A stretch of DNA of 64,000 nt, taken from NCBI GenBank assembly GCA_037039685.1, contig JAWNGF010000004.1, positions 186,001 to 250,000 on the forward strand, given 5' to 3'. The notes below the pieces were generated by a model that was given only the letters and a program-made list of their open reading frames with translations, ran no database searches and had not been told where the DNA came from. Made by a program: the position numbers and the translations under genes. The DNA is from Ceratobasidium sp. AG-K. Taxonomy: Eukaryota > Basidiomycota > Agaricomycetes > Cantharellales > Ceratobasidiaceae. Shown here piece after piece: positions 12,006 to 22,273 of the stretch (its first letter is position 1; every line of letters begins with the position of its first letter).

Positions 12006-14947
12006 GTTGTGGGAATAGATTCAGATAAGCAAGACGGTGGAGAGCACTCTGGTTCTCCAGGGGGCTGTTGTCAGTTCTTTTGTACTCGCACCGGCTGCAG
12101 TCTATTGTGTTCACAGATGGGTTTTCTCCAAGCTTTGGCTTGCCTTCGGTTCGGGATATTCGGCGCTGCAAGCTTTCAAGTCTTGACAGGCGTTGCCTCG
12201 AATTCAAAACTTCCAGCCAAACAACATTCCTGGGGTGTCCCCTTCATCATTCGTGTCTAGCGCCTTCCATGAGGGCGCAACCAGACTGAGATACGCCACA
12301 GCTGGGGCCATCGAGCCCAGTGAGCTTCCAGCTTCGCTAAGGAAGGGCCGAGCTCGAGACATATTCCATCGCAATCTGGGAACGCGAGGACGCCACCGTA
12401 TGCGTCCGTGAGCACGTTGCGTCTTAGAAGTTTCCCATTGGTTGAGCTTCCTTTCCATTCTCGTATATGGAAACCTCTCCCCGACTAGACTACGGTGCAA
12501 GCTGTGCTCCCAATAGGGGATCGGCGGCGGGGGCATACCTTGGCCCTATCCCCAGGCTCCAACTGAGTGTCCGAGGAAGTCGCACGCTAGGTTTCCAATC
12601 TAGGCTGATATTGAGAGAAGATACGGAAGCGAACAAGCCAATGAATCATTCATTTCAAGCTGTTGATCGGGAAGATCTTGAATTGGATGAGCACAGCACT
12701 TGTCAGATTGCCACGGGCGGAAGCCCGCCGTCCTGGGACTCAGCTTGGGCGTTTGCTGTTACGCCTTATGGTATGAAACCCCCCATGTGACGAGTGGACC
12801 TCTTGAACTTGTTGGTACCATCCCAAAAAATGACATAACACCTCGAACAAAATACAAGCAAACAAGTCAACTACTAAACTTAGATGCCCTACCTCTTGCC
12901 GAGGAAGCTGATGCCTGGATCGTCGAACATTCAGAGGCTCAACAAGGAGTACAAAGCAGGGTTGAGAGCAACCCCCAAAATCACTATAACGCATATCGAA
13001 GCCATGAATTGATTGCGGCTGGAGGGCCCGGGGCCAACCCTAACTGTCATATGAACCTGGGCTCGTCGAGACCACGGAGGTTCAGAGATAGATCACTTTT
13101 AATTAGTAAACTCTCGTGCGGGCATAATTGTCCACTCGCCCGAAAAACTCCGCACACCTTGTTGAGTGAAGTGGAGAATCAAGAAAGGCAAACGACCAGA
13201 TTTTTGTGGTCAATGGATGTGGCATAGAGAACAGTAGAATTCCCCTAACTGTTACCAAGCAATACCCTCGAGGATGGGCGAAGCTCAGAGCTACACCCGG
13301 TGCAAGTTTCAACCAGCTTTTTATCACAAGAACCACAGTATATATAGCGGTAATGCCTGACTTGTTTCTACTGAGAATTACTCGATTTGGCACACCTTTG
13401 TATCCCTACCGGATCTGATTCAGCGATGTGTCACTATCCACTATTTTTACCCCACCGCCATTTCTTATATTTTTGGTTGCATTAGGGATCCCCCGCCAAG
13501 TCTCTCGCACCTCGTGGATAGGCCTTCCCACCAATATATGTAGTTATATGCGTGCTCCAAAACTAGAACCTCATGCGCCGGGATGGAGAGAGCTTCTTGA
13601 ATATTGTACGCCTCCTTCCTAAGGCCATAACTAAATACTACTACAGTAAGTGAGGCAACCGTTGCCGTAACCGCCGTCCTGGGTTCACTGGTGTCATGCA
13701 AGTATACTACATTGGGGCTCTGTGTCCGATATATAATCAGGGTCTGGAACCGTCACAAAATCGAGGCGTCAATCCGTTATGTGAGTGACCTTGACGAGCA
13801 AGGTGGCAGGATGGTCGAGGTAGCAGCTGAGGGCGGCACGCCCAATGCGACAGGCAAGGGTATGATCAATTGACCCCCTCTCCAAGATAGGGGGGAAGAT
13901 CCGGGGTCATTCACACAAGCAAAATAAGGGCGATGCTTCAGTAGACGCAAATATAGCGATGCATACCATGTTCCCTAATGGGCTGAAACGTGGCCGGCTG
14001 CCTGATCAGGCTTGAGGGAAGCCACTAATAAGGGGTTGAATCGGACTAGCTGTTAACGTAGTCAGTCTCAGAAGCGAGACATATCGAATATTACAGCCGT
14101 GCAAATGTCTAACTTGTGCGGGGTGGAAACCTAACGTATCGCGTTTTTCCAACGTTCCAACTTAACAGCATATAGCACACCTCAACGTGTTCACACCGCC
14201 CGCAACTCTCTTACTCGCTGGCAGGCAACTTATAATAAAATCTTATGCCTCAACAATGGCTGACTATGTCCGAGGCTACTGCGATACCTACTCCCTTTGA
14301 CGTGGGCCCTAGGTTAGAGGGTTCGTCGAGCGCCTCGAAGAAATAAACACCACAAGTCATGCACCTCGAGCTCCTTTTCACCTTTAAACTAGGCATAATC
14401 CCAGCACTCTGGTCAAGGATATTTTATTCCCGACAGAGAACCTGTCGCGGTCAACGTTTCTCGAGATTTGAGAATTATCCTGGCTTGGGCGCCTTATCTA
14501 GTTTCCTTGGGAAGAGCTTAGTGGATGAGACAGGCTATATGCGTGTACGGTATGTGTGTGAGGGTAACTTGGTTATCGCTACTATTGACCTTTGTGGACC
14601 GTGCTTACGTGTGTTCATAAATTCGACCATCGGTTAAACCCAGAATTGGGATATTGAAAAATAAAATACTTCCCAGCTAGCGACCCAATCCGGGACACCC
14701 ACCAGCCGCGACGTAATGAAGATGATGAGATGATAGCGCCTCATGCCGGCATTTAACCTTCTTTCACGCTAGTATAAGACTAAGCTTCTAGCATTCGGCC
14801 GCCGTCAGTACACTAGGTGGTATCCCATTGTTGACTGCAACGTTTTGAAAACGGCTCTGAGATTGAGAAGTCCACGGTGACGTGATGAGAATTCGTTGAG
14901 ACCCTATGTAATATGGTATATGCTATCATGAAGATGTAACAAAGTTT
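12006..14947. other. Gene-poor intergenic region
   Basis: About 2.9 kb upstream of trefoil/GMC copy 2. A TACAAAAG box sits at 12084-12077 on the minus strand, about 75 bp before that ATG. The longest frame (12700-13227) has 175 codons but no recognisable domain, mixed composition and no supporting splice structure, so I do not call it. No repeat or RNA gene was recognised. Confidence 0.45.
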
Positions 14948-15851
14948 CTAGCCGGCCCACTCCTCGACCGAACCTGGGACCGAAGGGCTACGCGCCGACG
15001 TTAGAATCGCGACATCACCATCCAAGGAATGCATACCGTCTATTTTCTTCCATTTTCGTCTGAAGACTGCACCGCCCTTGGTGCCTTTCCCTACTTTCCT
15101 GTTGGAAGTAGATATCGGAGGTGGGGCATCAAGAGGGGTAGTCACGCGGACTGTGCGCCCACTAGTGAAGCGGCTAAGTTTTGCACAAAAGTTGTACAAA
15201 CGGGGCACTCACTTTACAACCGGCTCAGCCAGTTCACGTAACCTTCGTCTTTTGGCCTTTGACCCCGCTTTCCTCGACTCTTTCCGAGCGTGTTTGCGAT
15301 CGGACGATTGATTAGCCGCAGCCGCAGCCGCAAAGATCGAGTCTGGTAAACGATTTGATAGTTTTGGAGCTGGGGTCGATTCATCTGCTTCCTCATCGCT
15401 GGATTCCTCGTCTTGAGCGTCTTGCATCGCTCGAGCCATACGAGCCTCCAACGCCGGATCGCTAGGTCCGCCCTCGTCCTCTCCGCCCTCGCCCTCTCCT
15501 TCCTCCTGCACCTCGATCTCGCCACCCTTCGGCTTAGTAGACTCGATAAACTTCTCCCTCGCCTTGTTTTTCTCCTTTCTTCTCTCTTGCACCCTGCACA
15601 AATACAGTTGAAACTCCATACTTGAATCGCGCATTACACAGGGCTTACTTTAATTGGTGCTCCTTGACCGCTACATCCCTAGCATCCGCCGCCGCTCGAC
15701 CTCGAGTAAGTGTCACAGCCTCAGGGGAATCAGAGTCATTATCGGAAGATTCTGAGCCAGAGTCTATTTCATGGATGGGGAGATTGGGTATCGGGGCGTC
15801 TAGTGCAGGAAAACTTTTTTGTTTGCGGGAGGTGGTTGTAGGCCGAGACAT
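14948..15851 (-). CDS. Lysine/glutamate-rich, probably nucleolar protein
   Basis: Three exons, 15851-15649, 15593-15213 and 15173-14948, sum to 810 nt (269 residues) with all phases matching. The middle intron is only 39 nt. The N-terminus is Ser/Asp-rich (D-S-G-S-E-S-S-D-N-D-S-D). The centre has a charged helix (V-Q-E-R-R-K-E-K-N-K-A-R-E-K), an acidic E/G tract and an A-A-A-A-A-A run, followed by a basic stretch K-A-K-R-R-R-L-R that could be a nuclear localisation signal. The C-terminal S-G-R-T-V-R-V is preceded by splice-joined sequence. This architecture recalls small U3 snoRNP-associated proteins of the Bud21/Utp16 type, but the similarity is compositional and I cannot confirm it. Function is therefore left open. 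It is convergent to nothing close; ARP6 follows in the same orientation upstream. Confidence 0.6.
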
Positions 15852-16085
15852 AGCACCAGGATATCAACAGAGCGAACCAAATGCCAGCTATACTTTATGT
15901 CTTCGGGTTGTTTGAGTAATGCCAATGGAAGATATCCAAAGAGTTTTGCGGAGCTGGTACTGGTGGTGGTCGATCTCCAAGACGTCAATATCATCACGTG
16001 ATGCTAGCGTTCCTGTGTTATTGGACAGAAATAAATTTAATGATTCTGAGGGGAATATTTTGAGAGGAAACAGCATATTTTCGAA

Positions 16086-17989
16086 TCATGGTTTAGGATC
16101 TACATCCATAGACGTCCCATCCGGCTCAGTTGCTGCCGACGTCTCCACTCCCGCATCTGACGCTACCGTCCCAGCAACAACCTCCGGTCCTGCAACAGCC
16201 TCTGGTCCCGGAACGCCCTCTACAGGCGTCCCAACAACCTCCCCAGCAGCCCCAACAATAGTCTTTCTCCTCCCCCTACCTCGTCCTCGACCAGCAGTGC
16301 TGCTCTTCCGCTCGACCTTTCTCTCTCTCCTCGTCCCACCCGCCTCGTCCTTTTTCCCTCCACTTGCTTCGTCCCTCCTCGCTACTCCACTGTCGGGATA
16401 CCAATCAACCGGCGCAAACTTTCTCCGACAGGCATTCGCCCCGCGTTCGAGGTACTCTTCTCTCGTGACGCATAGCTTTGGAAAGATCCAGGGCGACGAG
16501 GCGAGAACCTGGGCTGCGTTATATGTCGACGTCAAGGGACTGCAACGAAATCGTCAAAAACACATTGGACCGATGGAGGCGAGCGTACTTTTTCGCACGG
16601 TACAATTGCACTTGATACTCTGTCGGAGCCAGCGCCCTCAACTCGTTATACCTTAGACAAATGTAAAATCATACGTGAGGCGAAACAAAACCCCAAACGT
16701 ACAATCTCGACTCGAACCCTTTGAACAAACAATTTCCTCCAACCAGACCGATATTTGCCCATGCGATACTTTGCATTTCTTCCGGCAAACTCTCGATTGA
16801 GTGCGCGATGGTCTGGGGTAACCCAACTTGTGCGAGCCCAACGTCCGAAGGTGTAAATAAAACCTCGGGAACGACGAACCGCTCGCTATGCATCGGAAGA
16901 AGTGTATCCGATTCTTCTATGGTCGAAGTTGGCGTTGCGATATACCCAGGACGAGGAGGCTCGGTCGCAAAACTCGGCAAAACATACGATTGCGCAATGG
17001 GCGACTTTAGGTTCGACCTATACTCCCGTTGGAGATAATCAAGGCGGAGAGATGAGAGACGTACCGACAAATCTCCAAATCCCTCCCGAAATCAGAAGAG
17101 ACGAAACAACACGCTTCTTTAATCTGGTTGATGATGTGCGTCGACTCGGTCATGTCCCAGTGCCGGAACGAGACAAGTTGTTTGAGATGGTTGGTGAGGA
17201 GTTTGCCTCCCACGTCGAGCCGGCGGACCGATGGCCACTGAATGTCAGCAGGATGAATCGCGGTGGGGGCTTGTCGTTGGAGGATTGGGGTCACGTGTGT
17301 GAATGAGAATCCGGAGTCGACGATCACTGCGCATTCGGGCTGAATTTCCTTGGGGGGTCCGAAGATGTCACTGAATGGAGTAAGGGCGGCCGCTGCAAGG
17401 CATGTCAGGAGAGTAGAGAGTAACGTAGATCAAACTCACGGGGGCACCGATAGTATGATGCAAACTCCCACTCCTCAAATACCATTTGATCGTATGTCTC
17501 TTGTATAGCGTGCATGTTAAAGTTGGGTTCGGTGACGAGAAACGTATGTTCGCGTGGGTTGATCTATAAGGAAATGAGTGAAAAGGAAACTTCCAAGTTG
17601 GAGGACTGGCCTTGAAGCCATTCTTTCCGAAGAGTATTCTATCCCAAACAGCCTTTTCGACGTCCCAATCCGTCAAGTATCCCTAATTACTATGCAGGCG
17701 AATTGGCATCTCATTTGACCAAGGCGCTCCAGGTACATACCCGCTCGAATGGAAGTCGATAATGCACAATCGAGTAATCGAGCGATTCATCGAACTCTGG
17801 ACCAATGAATTGTTTGTTTTTCTCGCCTTTGAGGCGGACCACCGCGTTTGGAATCATCCTAAACTAGGTGAGTGCAAATTAAAGGGGGAACATCAAACCT
17901 CACCTGGGTTCCTCTTCCGAGGGGAACAATCCACATTTGATAGAGTGGGCACCATTATCAAAAACGAGAACCGGCGGATGACCCGCCAT
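16086..17989 (-). CDS. ARP6: Actin-related protein Arp6
   Basis: Eight exons: 17989-17904, 17858-17741, 17682-17611, 17563-17440, 17392-17065, 17017-16703, 16651-16589 and 16539-16086. They total 1560 nt (519 residues) with every phase closing. It begins [14 protein letters not shown], the actin-fold phosphate-1 loop in its Arp6 form. Later Arp6 signatures are [31 protein letters not shown] and an A-N-I-G-L-V-G-G-N segment. Arp6 is a subunit of the SWR1 remodeller, which deposits H2A.Z. The third intron appears to use a GC donor (AAG|GCCAGT). The last 90 or so residues extend beyond other Arp6 proteins and contain G-R-G-R-G-R-R-K, an AT-hook-like stretch, plus a Pro/Val/Gly-rich tail. The ATG lies 54 bp from that of the divergent neighbour. 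Confidence 0.92.
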
Positions 17990-18042
17990 GGTGGTTGAGC
18001 AGGGACAAATGCAGGTCACATGACCTCCGATCTCTGCTTCCG
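17990..18042. promoter_or_regulatory. 53 bp bidirectional promoter, ARP6 / helical-repeat gene
   Basis: Only 53 bp separate the two divergent start codons. The segment contains GGTCACATGACC, an imperfect palindrome with an E-box-like CACATG core. No TATA box is visible. Transcription start sites may lie inside the opposing coding regions. Confidence 0.6.
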
Positions 18043-19932
18043 ATGTCCACCTCCGGCCTGGCAGGATCTGCCTCCTTTCGGGCTGCGCTCAGAAAAACTT
18101 TGAAGTCTCTGGAACGACACAAGTACGCCAACGCCGCACTAGATTTTCGTGAACTGGTCAAAAAGCACCATGTGCCTTCCGCTGTATTCACCGACGCTAC
18201 AAAAGAAATCCAAGGTCAATCTCCGGATCGGATGGCGCTCTCGATAGCCACAGTCGGAGCTCGCCTCTCTTTGATAACCCACCAGCTCGACACTGCGTCT
18301 GGCTTTGTCAACTTCCTCCGCGAACAAGACGACACACCCGGCCAGGTCAATGATACACTGTACGATATTGCACTCGGCTTGATAGATCTCGAGACTCGAG
18401 AATCCTTGTCCCACGCCGCGACCATGCTCCAATCTATCCCTCCCGAGAACATGCCTCCCTCTCTCATCAAACGATTTTACGAAGCTAGCTCGCACCATCC
18501 TGCCCTAGTAACTAAAATCTGGTCGCACTGCCGAAACCGCGACTTACCCTTGCCCAAGCACCGCGCACTAGCCGCAGTTCTCAGTTACCTTACCCAACAC
18601 AAGAACTACCCTGAAGTTATTTCAATCATCAGCTCCCAGCTCAAAAACCTCGATACCGAGAGCAAGAAGCTACCCCCATCCATTCCACTCGACGTCGCAC
18701 CCGAAATCCTCACCTATGCGATCCGCGCAGGCGCCACAGCCCAGGCACTCCAACTCTGGGAAATCGCCGCCGCCGAAGTGGGCGAGATAACCCGCCCACC
18801 CAGTCCCGACCAAAAACTCTTTCTCGGAAGTCCTCAAATGACCCACGCATTCGTCCGACACTTTACAAACCTCGCCGCCAAGAAACCATTCGAACTCAAC
18901 GGATGGCATCGAGACCAACTCAAAGGAAATCCAGACCTATTCTCCCAAACTGCGAAGAGGATATATGCATCCTATGCCGCCGTACACGGATTCGACCAGT
19001 CTGGGGCAGGGTACATGCAAGCGGACCACTACCACATTACCACCGCCATCGCTTGCCTATTCGAGCTCAACCAGTTCACCGATGCCCTCGAAGCCCTCGA
19101 AACGTTCTTCAAGCGCAACGAAGCGCCCGATGCACATGATTTTGGAATCATCCTCGCCAGCCTGGCCCGTCGACATTCCGGTCGAGCCGTACAAATCTTG
19201 CTCGAGGCTGCACCTGCTCGAATACCGGGATTCAAACCCAACGCACACCACTATAGCATCGTCCTACACCAATCCCTCATTCAAGGGAAAATAGCCGAAG
19301 CCTGGCGAGTGCTCGAATACGCTCGAAAGGCGGGATGCGGCTCGATCGATCCGAGCGTCTTGGACATGTTTGTTCAACACAGCCTCGAGGAGATCCGACT
19401 GAGCTGGATGTCGAGCGGACCGGGTCGAACGAATCCTGTAGACGAGGATACGCGTAAACGAATGAATTCTGCGCGAATAGCGACATTTCATCAAATCAAG
19501 GCGGCGCTCGAAATTCTAGGACAAAAAGCCAACCTATCCACTGTCCGACTGGCGATCGAACGTGCCATTCAAATTCGGAGACCGCTCTTGGCATGGGATA
19601 TTCGCATGTGGGCACAGAGCACTGGTCTACTTGGCCGCGTACACCAAAATGACAAGGAAAGGAAGCAATGGGACAAGGGCAAAGCGAGCGCGTGGAGGAT
19701 CGCCAAGTCGTTGTGGAGCTCATATCAGCGCGAACAACTATCCGAGGCGGAACTGTGGTTCAAAATTCGAGCAATAGGTGTGCCGTTACCTAAGGAGGTG
19801 GAGAGGCAAGAGGCCTTCTGGAAGGAGGCGTTTGAGAAGGAGGACGAACTGGAGGATTTGGCATTACAGGCTCCCGTGTCATTGAGAAGACGGCCCGCAA
19901 GTCAAACAGGAACTGCTTCACAGCCTGGATGA
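18043..19932 (+). CDS. Helical-repeat (PPR-like) protein, probably mitochondrial
   Basis: Single-exon frame of 629 residues from the ATG at 18043 to TGA at 19932; the frame is open upstream without a Met. The N-terminus is short, basic and Ser/Ala-rich with Arg and Lys but no acid for the first 20 residues, as in mitochondrial presequences. The body is almost wholly alpha-helical with repeated A-x-x-x-L/I blocks and pentatricopeptide-like pairs in the middle (for example residues around H-Y-H-I-T-T-A-I-A-C-L-F-E-L-N and H-Y-S-I-V-L-H-Q-S-L-I). Such proteins usually bind organellar RNA or ribosomes. I do not recognise a specific ortholog. The C-terminus is charged and rich in Trp, Lys and Glu. 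It shares a promoter with ARP6 and is tail-to-tail with alkaline phosphatase 1 (95 bp apart). Confidence 0.8.
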   Translation: MSTSGLAGSASFRAALRKTLKSLERHKYANAALDFRELVKKHHVPSAVFTDATKEIQGQSPDRMALSIATVGARLSLITHQLDTASGFVNFLREQDDTPGQVNDTLYDIALGLIDLETRESLSHAATMLQSIPPENMPPSLIKRFYEASSHHPALVTKIWSHCRNRDLPLPKHRALAAVLSYLTQHKNYPEVISIISSQLKNLDTESKKLPPSIPLDVAPEILTYAIRAGATAQALQLWEIAAAEVGEITRPPSPDQKLFLGSPQMTHAFVRHFTNLAAKKPFELNGWHRDQLKGNPDLFSQTAKRIYASYAAVHGFDQSGAGYMQADHYHITTAIACLFELNQFTDALEALETFFKRNEAPDAHDFGIILASLARRHSGRAVQILLEAAPARIPGFKPNAHHYSIVLHQSLIQGKIAEAWRVLEYARKAGCGSIDPSVLDMFVQHSLEEIRLSWMSSGPGRTNPVDEDTRKRMNSARIATFHQIKAALEILGQKANLSTVRLAIERAIQIRRPLLAWDIRMWAQSTGLLGRVHQNDKERKQWDKGKASAWRIAKSLWSSYQREQLSEAELWFKIRAIGVPLPKEVERQEAFWKEAFEKEDELEDLALQAPVSLRRRPASQTGTASQPG

Positions 19933-20027
19933 ACTATTGTAATCGCTTTGATTAAATTCAAACCAATTTATTGCCGCAAATTTAATCCTAATACAATACT
20001 ACAAATCCGTCAGAATCACTCAAATCC

Positions 20028-22273
20028 TTAGTTGTGCTGATGTCCGTGGAGCTTGCGCTTGGTCAAATTCCTCACACCATCCTACAACCCGTTGCATTAG
20101 CACTGCGACGATTTAAGAATGCCGAACATACCTCAACCTTGTCCCTTCCCACCTTGTTGACCAGCCACTCCTCATTCTTCTTCGCGTTCAAAAGGGTGGT
20201 AGCTGCGGGGAGGTCCAATCCCAGCTGGTCGGTGATAAACTGACCGACCTCTGAGCGGAATAACCATAATCAGCTATTTGAAGAGCATAAAATTCAATCA
20301 ACTAACCCGTATTGTCGCGATTGCCCGCCATCCTCTCAATGTTCGGACCGTATCCAATCAAGTTGACATCGATCGCACTGTGCCCGCCCTACTCGCCTAA
20401 TTAGCAATTACGAGATGACTTGATTCGAGCGGGACGTACGGTTCCCCACTTGATCATCGCTCGCCGTCCCATCGCCTGTCCAATATGGGTGTCAATGAAA
20501 TTGGTATTCGCTTTCATGGCTTTCGCGACCGCAATCTCAGTCGAGCTTTCACCAAGGTTAGCTTATGTAAAGAGTCAACATCAGGGCACATACTTGGCGT
20601 CCTTGATTCCATACTGTGCGAATATGTCGGTCAAGAATCCATCTGGATCCGAGCCGTTGTATTTCGTCCACTGCGCTGCGAGGTAGCTTGAAGAATGCTT
20701 AGCAGCAGCCAAAGGCTCGGGATTGTACCTATAAATCTGGTTATATGCGCAATTTTCAACCTGAAAAGATATGGACATACTGGTATTCGCCGGTGGTGAC
20801 GATTCCGCCCAGCGTCAAGCCACCGCATTCGTGGTCGGCAGTGCCAATCATGACGGTATCCTGGTTCTTGTCAATCCATTCACGCAGGTAGTCGACGACT
20901 TCGTTGTACATGATAATTTCATGCAAATGTCCAACGGGGTCGTTCGCATGTGCCGCATGGTCGATGCGCTGTCGGTATCGTTTATCAAAGTCAATTCGTA
21001 TACCGCAAGAGTATCACCCACCGACGCTTCGATCATCTAATTCAATTGTAAGCCGGGTAGATTGCCTGGAAGGGTGCACGATACTTACAATGAAGAATCC
21101 CTTTTTAGTATCCTTCGTCGCCCGCTTCAACGTCTCCAACGCAGTCTTGGTCATCTCCAGCAGACTCGGCTCGACCTTGGAATCCCTGTCCACTTCGTAC
21201 GACATGTGACTCGCCGTAAAGAGGCCCATGTACGGGAGCTTAGCCGTAGACGCCTTGCCACCGTTTAGCGCGTCGAAGGCTGTGCGAGTTGTGAATACGT
21301 TATAGCCCGCTTTTTTGGCTTCGGCAAGTAGGTCGCGGCCGTCCTTGCGCGAAGAGCCAGTAGTGGTGTTGGGCCTATGTTCTCATTGAGCAACAAGCCG
21401 TATGTTTCAACCGCACCACGCACCAAAACATCGATAGCCCTCCTCCCAAAATTAAATCAGTCACTCGCCCGAGTGGCTGATCGCCCACAATTTGCTCCGC
21501 AATAGTCGGTTCGAGTTCACGATCGTATATATGCGATGCAAAACTCGCCGGAGTCGCATGCGTAATCCGGCTCGTGACTACCATACCGGTTGTGTAGCCA
21601 GCCCGTTTGGCAGCTTCGAGCACAGTAGCACACGGGTTCCCGTCCTCATCGATTCCGACAGCGCCGTTGTAGGTTTTGATGGCACACGAGTAGGCGGTAG
21701 CACTTGCAGAAGAGTCGGTGACATACGAGTCGGTAGAGCGGGTGCGAATGGATCCTATTTGCACTTTGTCGGATCCGAGCTGACGTCTGACGTTAAAACG
21801 AGATTCAAGGAAAACAAATGTCTGTCACCTGTCGATTCCATCCTGTGGCACTGTTATTCCATTGGACAAAATCGCGAGCGAAGACCTCGGATGCTGGCCT
21901 AGACTAAATGTAAAAATAGACCATGTTTCGAACACTTCCGCTTACCCGAAACCATCAGGAATAGTAAGGATGAGGTTGCGAACCTTTTTCGAGCCCTTGG
22001 GCCCTCCAGGCTTGGGTTGGCCGTTCCAAGCTTTGCCTTGAGGAACCTGTAACTAAAGGTTAGAGACTAAAAAAGACTCAACGACGGAACACATACATTC
22101 GGTGGGCCAAAATCGAGTTTGGCATTCCGCGGAGGGGCGACGTACTGCCACGATGTCTGCAACGGCACATTCGGGCAAGTACTAGTCGCCTGACGTCCTA
22201 CGACGACACGCTCAGCACAGGTGCAAGACACGAGCGCTGAAGCGACCAACGCGAGTGAGAGCTTTTGGGACAT
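20028..22273 (-). CDS. Secreted/vacuolar alkaline phosphatase, copy 1
   Basis: Twelve exons join to 1689 nt (562 residues): 22273-22097, 22046-21946, 21898-21829, 21779-21424, 21374-21089, 21036-21022, 20968-20781, 20728-20594, 20545-20440, 20388-20307, 20250-20132 and 20081-20028. The first 20 residues are a clear signal peptide (M-S-Q-K-L-S-L-A-L-V-A-S-A-L-V-S). Alkaline phosphatase motifs are V-T-D-S-S-A-S-A-T-A-Y (nucleophile Ser near residue 140), H-A-T-P-A-S-F-A-S-H, E-A-S-R-I-D-H (metal-binding Glu), T-A-D-H-E-C-G-G and a late G-G-H-S-A (metal His). The enzyme hydrolyses phosphomonoesters using two Zn and one Mg, as in yeast Pho8. It ends H-G-H-Q-H-N, unlike a membrane-anchored Pho8, so it is probably soluble. 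A 15-nt exon encodes M-I-E-A-S. Copy 2 lies 3.8 kb further on in the same orientation. Confidence 0.93.

Noticed and set aside
12700..13227. 175-codon plus-strand frame in the region upstream of trefoil/GMC copy 2
   Set aside because: No recognisable domain, unusual composition, no neighbouring exons and no paralog in the window.
17995..18042. Upstream extension of the helical-repeat protein to 17995
   Set aside because: The extension starts from a non-ATG codon and lies in the shared promoter; ATG 18043 is the first Met and gives a mitochondrial-type N-terminus.
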